This document shows positions 6,948 to 9,033 of a stretch of 9,033 nucleotides of DNA, in pieces. The DNA lies in the NCBI GenBank assembly GCA_927910885.1, contig CAKMOD010000099.1:1-9033 (forward strand). Direction: 5' to 3'. The translations under genes were made by a program, and so were the position numbers. This DNA comes from an uncultured Prevotella sp. Lineage in GTDB: Bacteria; Bacteroidota; Bacteroidia; Bacteroidales; Bacteroidaceae. The notes below the pieces were generated by a model. It had not been told where the DNA came from. It made no database searches and was given only the letters and a program-made list of their open reading frames with translations. How positions within the stretch are numbered: the first letter of the stretch is position 1; each line of letters starts with the position of its first letter.

Positions 6948-8255
6948 TTATTCAACCTTGAACTTAGCAAACCAACGCTCATTGAAGGTGAAACCAACGT
7001 TGATGCGGAATGTATTTTCCTTAATCATACCCGTAACACTCTGGTTTACCCACTCTGCGCTGATATTCAACATACTACGGTTATTATAGGCATTAAGGAT
7101 TGGAATACCAACACCAAGGCTTGCTGAAAGCTCGCGTGGTCCATCCACACCATTAATCTTCAGATAAGGACTTGCATAGCTAAAACCTGCACGATAGTGC
7201 ATACGACTGAAGAAACCACGATAGCGTTCGCCTTTACAATAATCACCACCCAGTGTTAACTTATGACGATCATTGAATTGTCCATCAACAAGGTTATAAC
7301 TTGTCGTACCATTGATTGTGCTTAATTGTGGATACTTTAAGTTAGCCCACTTCTGCAACTGATAGTCAACACCGAACTTCAAGCGGTTATTATGATTCCA
7401 CATCAAACCAACACCAAAGGTATGAGGAAGTTCAAGAGAGTTTGAAACAACATAACGGGTTGTATCAGAAACGCTTGTCTGTGAATTTGTTGAAATCAGG
7501 TTACACTCAGCATCAGCTCCTAAACTATGTCCAAGAGAATAAGTAAGACCCAAGGTCAACTCATTCTTCTTATCAATAGCATAAGTATATTGCGCACCAA
7601 AGTCTGCCTTGTAGCTCTTAACTTGTGTAGAGTAATTCTTTGACAACGTATTTACATAGCTATCGCTATATGTGTTTGTTGAGTTACGATTCAATGTTCC
7701 CCATAAGTAACCGATGTTTGCACCAAATGAGAAACCCTTGAAAGGCTCCCAACCAGCACCTAAATAAACAAGATGCAAACCACCATTACCATTGTATGTA
7801 TTAGAATACGTAGCATTGGTTGAAGATGTACTTGGGAAAGCATTGACGTTCTGAGTGTTACTAAAATTGTATCCAACATTTGTATAAGGCAAAATACCAA
7901 AACTAACACCCACATGCTTAAACGCTCTGAACGACGCAACAACATATTCTATATCAGCATTTTTAGCATTAACTTTATTGCCGTTTTCCTCAAAATTAGT
8001 CAACTGAAGACTAACACCTGCATCAAATATGAATGAAAGAGAGTCAACAGAAGCGTATGAAGCAGGGTTCGCATAGTTCACCTGATTACGCTCATGAAAA
8101 CCGTATGCCAATCCATTCATACCACGATTAAAACTTGTTGCCTGAGATGCCAAAGCACCTAATCCATACTGACTATATGGAGAGTTAGTTCCGCTTTGAG
8201 CTGACACCTGTACTGCAAGACCTGCAAGGAACGCTGCTGCAATTATCTTTTTCAT
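6948..8255 (-). CDS. Outer-membrane beta-barrel protein of unknown function (FadL/OMPP1-like)
   Basis: This 435-residue protein has a classic signal peptide (MKKIIAAAFLAGLAVQVSA, cleavage before Gln20) and then SGTNSPYSQYGLGALAS, a conserved opening of a Bacteroidota outer-membrane family. The remainder alternates polar and aromatic residues with many asparagine and serine turns, as in a porin-like barrel, and ends in strand-like FRINVGFTFNERWFAKFKV. Members are usually annotated only as outer-membrane proteins and distantly recall FadL-type hydrophobic-substrate channels; the substrate is unknown. The frame extends to 8294, but the added residues (MFRHIVRIRKRKR) precede a perfect signal peptide and so are excluded. 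An A/G-rich stretch precedes the ATG. It is first in the block and shares a transcript with lptC, so a link to LPS or envelope assembly is plausible but not shown. Confidence 0.85.
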   Translation of the reverse strand: MKKIIAAAFLAGLAVQVSAQSGTNSPYSQYGLGALASQATSFNRGMNGLAYGFHERNQVNYANPASYASVDSLSFIFDAGVSLQLTNFEENGNKVNAKNADIEYVVASFRAFKHVGVSFGILPYTNVGYNFSNTQNVNAFPSTSSTNATYSNTYNGNGGLHLVYLGAGWEPFKGFSFGANIGYLWGTLNRNSTNTYSDSYVNTLSKNYSTQVKSYKADFGAQYTYAIDKKNELTLGLTYSLGHSLGADAECNLISTNSQTSVSDTTRYVVSNSLELPHTFGVGLMWNHNNRLKFGVDYQLQKWANLKYPQLSTINGTTSYNLVDGQFNDRHKLTLGGDYCKGERYRGFFSRMHYRAGFSYASPYLKINGVDGPRELSASLGVGIPILNAYNNRSMLNISAEWVNQSVTGMIKENTFRINVGFTFNERWFAKFKVE

Positions 8256-8304
8256 TCGCTTTCTTTTTCTTATTCTGACGATATGTCTAAACAATATATT
8301 GGCG

Positions 8305-8335
8305 CAAAGTTATTAAAAAAAATCTATATTGCAGA
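8305..8335 (-). promoter_or_regulatory. Promoter of the barrel-lptC gene block
   Basis: On the minus strand TAACTTTG (8305-8312) fits the -7 consensus, and TCTG (8332-8335), one mismatch from TTTG, lies exactly 19 bases upstream. The start of transcription would be near 8298, leaving a leader of about 43 bases before the ATG at 8255. It is divergent from the DUF4105 promoter. Confidence 0.65.
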
Positions 8336-8371
8336 AAAACAAGAAAGGATTTTGATTTTTAATAAGCTTTC

Positions 8372-8402
8372 TTTGTGCTCTCATGCTTTTTTACTACCTT
8401 TG
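8372..8402 (+). promoter_or_regulatory. Promoter of the DUF4105 gene
   Basis: TTTG (8372-8375) and TACCTTTG (8395-8402) are separated by exactly 19 bases, a full match to the Bacteroidota consensus. The ATG at 8411 follows the -7 element after only eight bases, so the transcript would have almost no leader. This also shows that the GTG at 8375, which opens a longer frame, lies inside the promoter and is not the start. Confidence 0.75.
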
Positions 8403-8410
8403 CGGAGAAA

Positions 8411-9033
8411 ATGAAAAAGGGATTATTATATATTGTACTGACTTTCCTCCTGTCTGTCGTTAATGTTACAGCAGGGGCTCAGTCTATGAGTAATGCTGAT
8501 AGCATTCAGATATCCCTTTTGACGTGTTCACCTGGTAAAGAAGTCTGGGCACAATACGGACATACTGCTATTCGCTATTACGACAAAGAAAGCGGAGAAG
8601 ACCTTGCCATCAACTATGGTATTTTCTCCCTCGACCAAACCTACTTTATCCCTCGTTTTGTTCTTGGTATGACAGACTATCGCATGGGAGTTCAACCTAT
8701 GGATATATTCCTTGCTCAATATAGTTATGAAGGGCGAGGAGTTGTCGAACAGGTTCTTAATTTATCAGCTGAAGATAAAGAGATTATCTATAAAGCATTG
8801 CAGGAGAACATGAAGCCTGAAAATGTAGTTTATCGCTACAACTACTTCTTTGATAACTGCACCACAAGGGCACGTGATATGCTCGCCAATTCAACCTCCA
8901 ATGGAAAGAATTGTTTATCCACCAGCAGAAGAAGATGCAACGTTCCGTTCTATGAATTCATAAATGGAACAACAAATATAAATGGTCACAGTTCGGAAGA
9001 AGACCTTACTACTCGGTGTGAATGCTGATCGTA
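8411..9033 (+). CDS. DUF4105 (Lnb-N-like) periplasmic protein, 3' partial with frame errors
   Basis: This is an exported protein with a signal peptide (MKKGLLYIVLTFLLSVVNVTAGA, about 23 residues) and the hallmarks of DUF4105: WAQYGHTAIRYYD (His51), INYGIFSLDQTYFI, a MTDYRMGV segment and YRYNYFFDNCTTRARD (Cys150). The conserved His and Cys may form a thiol-hydrolase-type site, an inference from motif conservation. Family function is poorly defined in Bacteroidota. After GK at residue 166 the frame reads unnatural sequence and stops at 9026-9028. Removing one base at each of 8909/8910, 8955/8956, 8997/8998 and 9004/9005 restores IVYPPAEEDATFRSM, IHKWNNKYKWSQFG and EDLLLGVNADR, which continue the family pattern to the window edge. 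So about half of an expected 380-400 residue protein is present. The gene is transcribed from its own promoter, divergent from the barrel gene. Confidence 0.85.

Noticed and set aside
1..9033. CRISPR arrays, insertion sequences, tRNA or rRNA genes
   Set aside because: No regularly spaced repeats, transposase-like proteins or recognisable tRNA/rRNA segments were seen on either strand.

Overview
The window looks like chromosomal DNA from a Bacteroidota species, most probably Prevotella or a close relative. It is AT-rich. Its promoters have the Bacteroidota form (TTTG, about 19 nt, TAnnTTTG) rather than sigma-70 form. Its proteins are typical of that phylum: an outer-membrane barrel starting SPYSQYGLG after the signal peptide, a lipoprotein-like LptC, a large anchored SurA/PpiD-type chaperone and a DUF4105 protein. 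The genus is inferred from general familiarity and was not tested by a search.

Layout. Positions 1-570 hold no convincing gene; they contain a nested inverted repeat (231-296), a composite repeat (309-405) and a long terminator hairpin (483-549). Five genes then lie on the minus strand, listed here in transcription order: an outer-membrane beta-barrel protein (8255-6948), lptC (6946-6296), a CNNM/CBS/CorC-type membrane protein (5972-4706), a PpiD/SurA-like foldase (4605-2459) and an AMP-forming acyl-CoA ligase (2235-571). The barrel gene and lptC are separated by one base. A 323-base gap with several hairpins separates lptC from the CBS gene, and about 100 bases separate the CBS gene from the foldase. 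The foldase ends in a clear terminator, and the acyl-CoA ligase then has its own promoter and terminator. A DUF4105 gene (8411 to window end) runs the other way from a divergent promoter region shared with the barrel gene.

Taken together, the barrel-lptC-CBS-foldase block is an envelope-biogenesis cluster: LPS export, outer-membrane protein, envelope protein folding and a membrane CBS protein. The ligase activates fatty acids for lipid metabolism.

The main unexpected result is a set of six single-base frame disruptions in otherwise well-conserved genes: one missing base at the 5' end of the foldase gene, one extra base in an A7 run of the CBS gene, and four extra bases in the last 130 bases of the DUF4105 gene. 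Correcting each one restores family-like protein. Their homopolymer-type character and the cluster at the window end point to sequencing or assembly error rather than real gene decay. I found no new defence, mobile or biosynthetic system here; otherwise this is an ordinary core region.
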